DNA from: Hypsibius dujardini
Lineage: Eukaryota > Tardigrada > Eutardigrada > Parachela > Hypsibiidae
Direction: 5' to 3'
Assembly: GCA_001579985.1 (NCBI GenBank)
Contig: LRSR01001292.1
Location: forward strand, 1 to 27,004
DNA length: 27,004 bases
A program made the translations under genes and the position numbers. Of the stretch, positions 26,704-27,004 are shown one piece after another; position 1 is the first letter of the stretch; every line of letters begins with the position of its first letter. The notes beneath the pieces were generated by a model that worked only from the letters and a program-made list of their open reading frames with translations, was not told the origin of the DNA and ran no database searches.

Positions 26704-27004
26704 TCAACGAGAAGATTGAGTACACGGGAGGGTCCGGGTATGGGCGAAAAGGGGCGGAGTAGGGGGTGGTCTGGTGGTTGATTGTTCGATCGTTTAAAAA
26801 CCACCCCCTGCCCCGCCCCTTTTGCCCATTCCCCGGACCCTCCAGTGACCCTCGTTGACTGTACACGGGAGGGTCCGGGGTATGGGTAAAAAGGGCGAAA
26901 CGGGGGGTGGTCTGGTGGTTGATTGGTCGATTGTTTAAACCCACCCCTGCCCCGCCCCTTTTGCCCATTCCCCGGACCCTCCAGTGTACTCAATCTTCTC
27001 CTTG
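26704..27004. mobile_element. Two tandem GC-rich palindromic elements, copies 2 and 3
   Basis: Copy 2 (26704-26858) and copy 3 (26861 to the window end) both have arms GGAGGGTCCGGG...ATGGGC / CCGCCCCTTTTGCCCATTCC and a centre GGTGGTTGATTG, as in copy 1. The outermost ends also pair with each other: GAGAAGATTGAGTACAC at 26708 and GTGTACTCAATCTTCTC at 26985, so a second element may have been inserted in, or duplicated from, the first. They lie in the p38 intron that starts at 26598. Copy 3 may be cut by the window edge. Confidence 0.75.

Overview
The window is nuclear DNA of a compact-genome animal. Seven protein-coding genes lie in 27 kb, all built from short exons with GT-AG introns. The protein set is metazoan: a Prp19 splicing factor, an ESCRT-III subunit, tuftelin-interacting protein 11, a Zucchini/PLD6-type phospholipase D, rabphilin-3A (a Rab effector of secretory vesicles) and a p38 MAP kinase. 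Rabphilin and p38 point to a bilaterian invertebrate. I cannot name the species; small introns and close spacing would fit groups such as tardigrades or small crustaceans, but that is a guess.

Layout, left to right. PRPF19 (minus, 98-2929) runs off the left edge without its last ~70 codons. CHMP2A (plus, 3382-5046) is head-to-head with it and complete. TFIP11 (minus, 5665-9523) is convergent with CHMP2A and complete in eight exons. A complete four-exon gene (plus, 10027-11546), head-to-head with TFIP11, encodes an unidentified 302-residue acidic/coiled-coil protein with an extended KEN box. A PLD6-like gene (plus, about 12632-14318) carries a 25-bp tandem duplication that breaks its reading frame. 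A gene-poor 5.2 kb follows, full of CAGACA-type microsatellites and holding one orphan exon-like segment (15951-16025). Rabphilin-3A (plus, 19571-23852) has 12 exons. A p38 MAPK (plus, 24965-26597) runs off the right edge just before the TGY tyrosine codon.

The genes do not form a pathway. Two act on the spliceosome (PRPF19, TFIP11), but that looks like chance neighbourhood. Two divergent pairs share short intergenic promoters (2930-3381 and 9524-10026).

The noncoding DNA is the unusual part. It holds (i) three copies of a long GC-rich palindromic element (11943-12104; 26704-27004), (ii) a nearly perfect 57-bp-arm hairpin at 12906-13036, (iii) an ~88-bp-arm inverted repeat in a rabphilin intron, (iv) MITE-like inverted repeats in CHMP2A and TFIP11 introns, (v) minisatellites with 12- to 68-bp units in several introns, and (vi) TTGATTGA tetranucleotide arrays that, in the five genes where I see them, lie on the sense strand whichever way the gene points. 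I found no tRNA, rRNA, CRISPR, transposase or viral gene.
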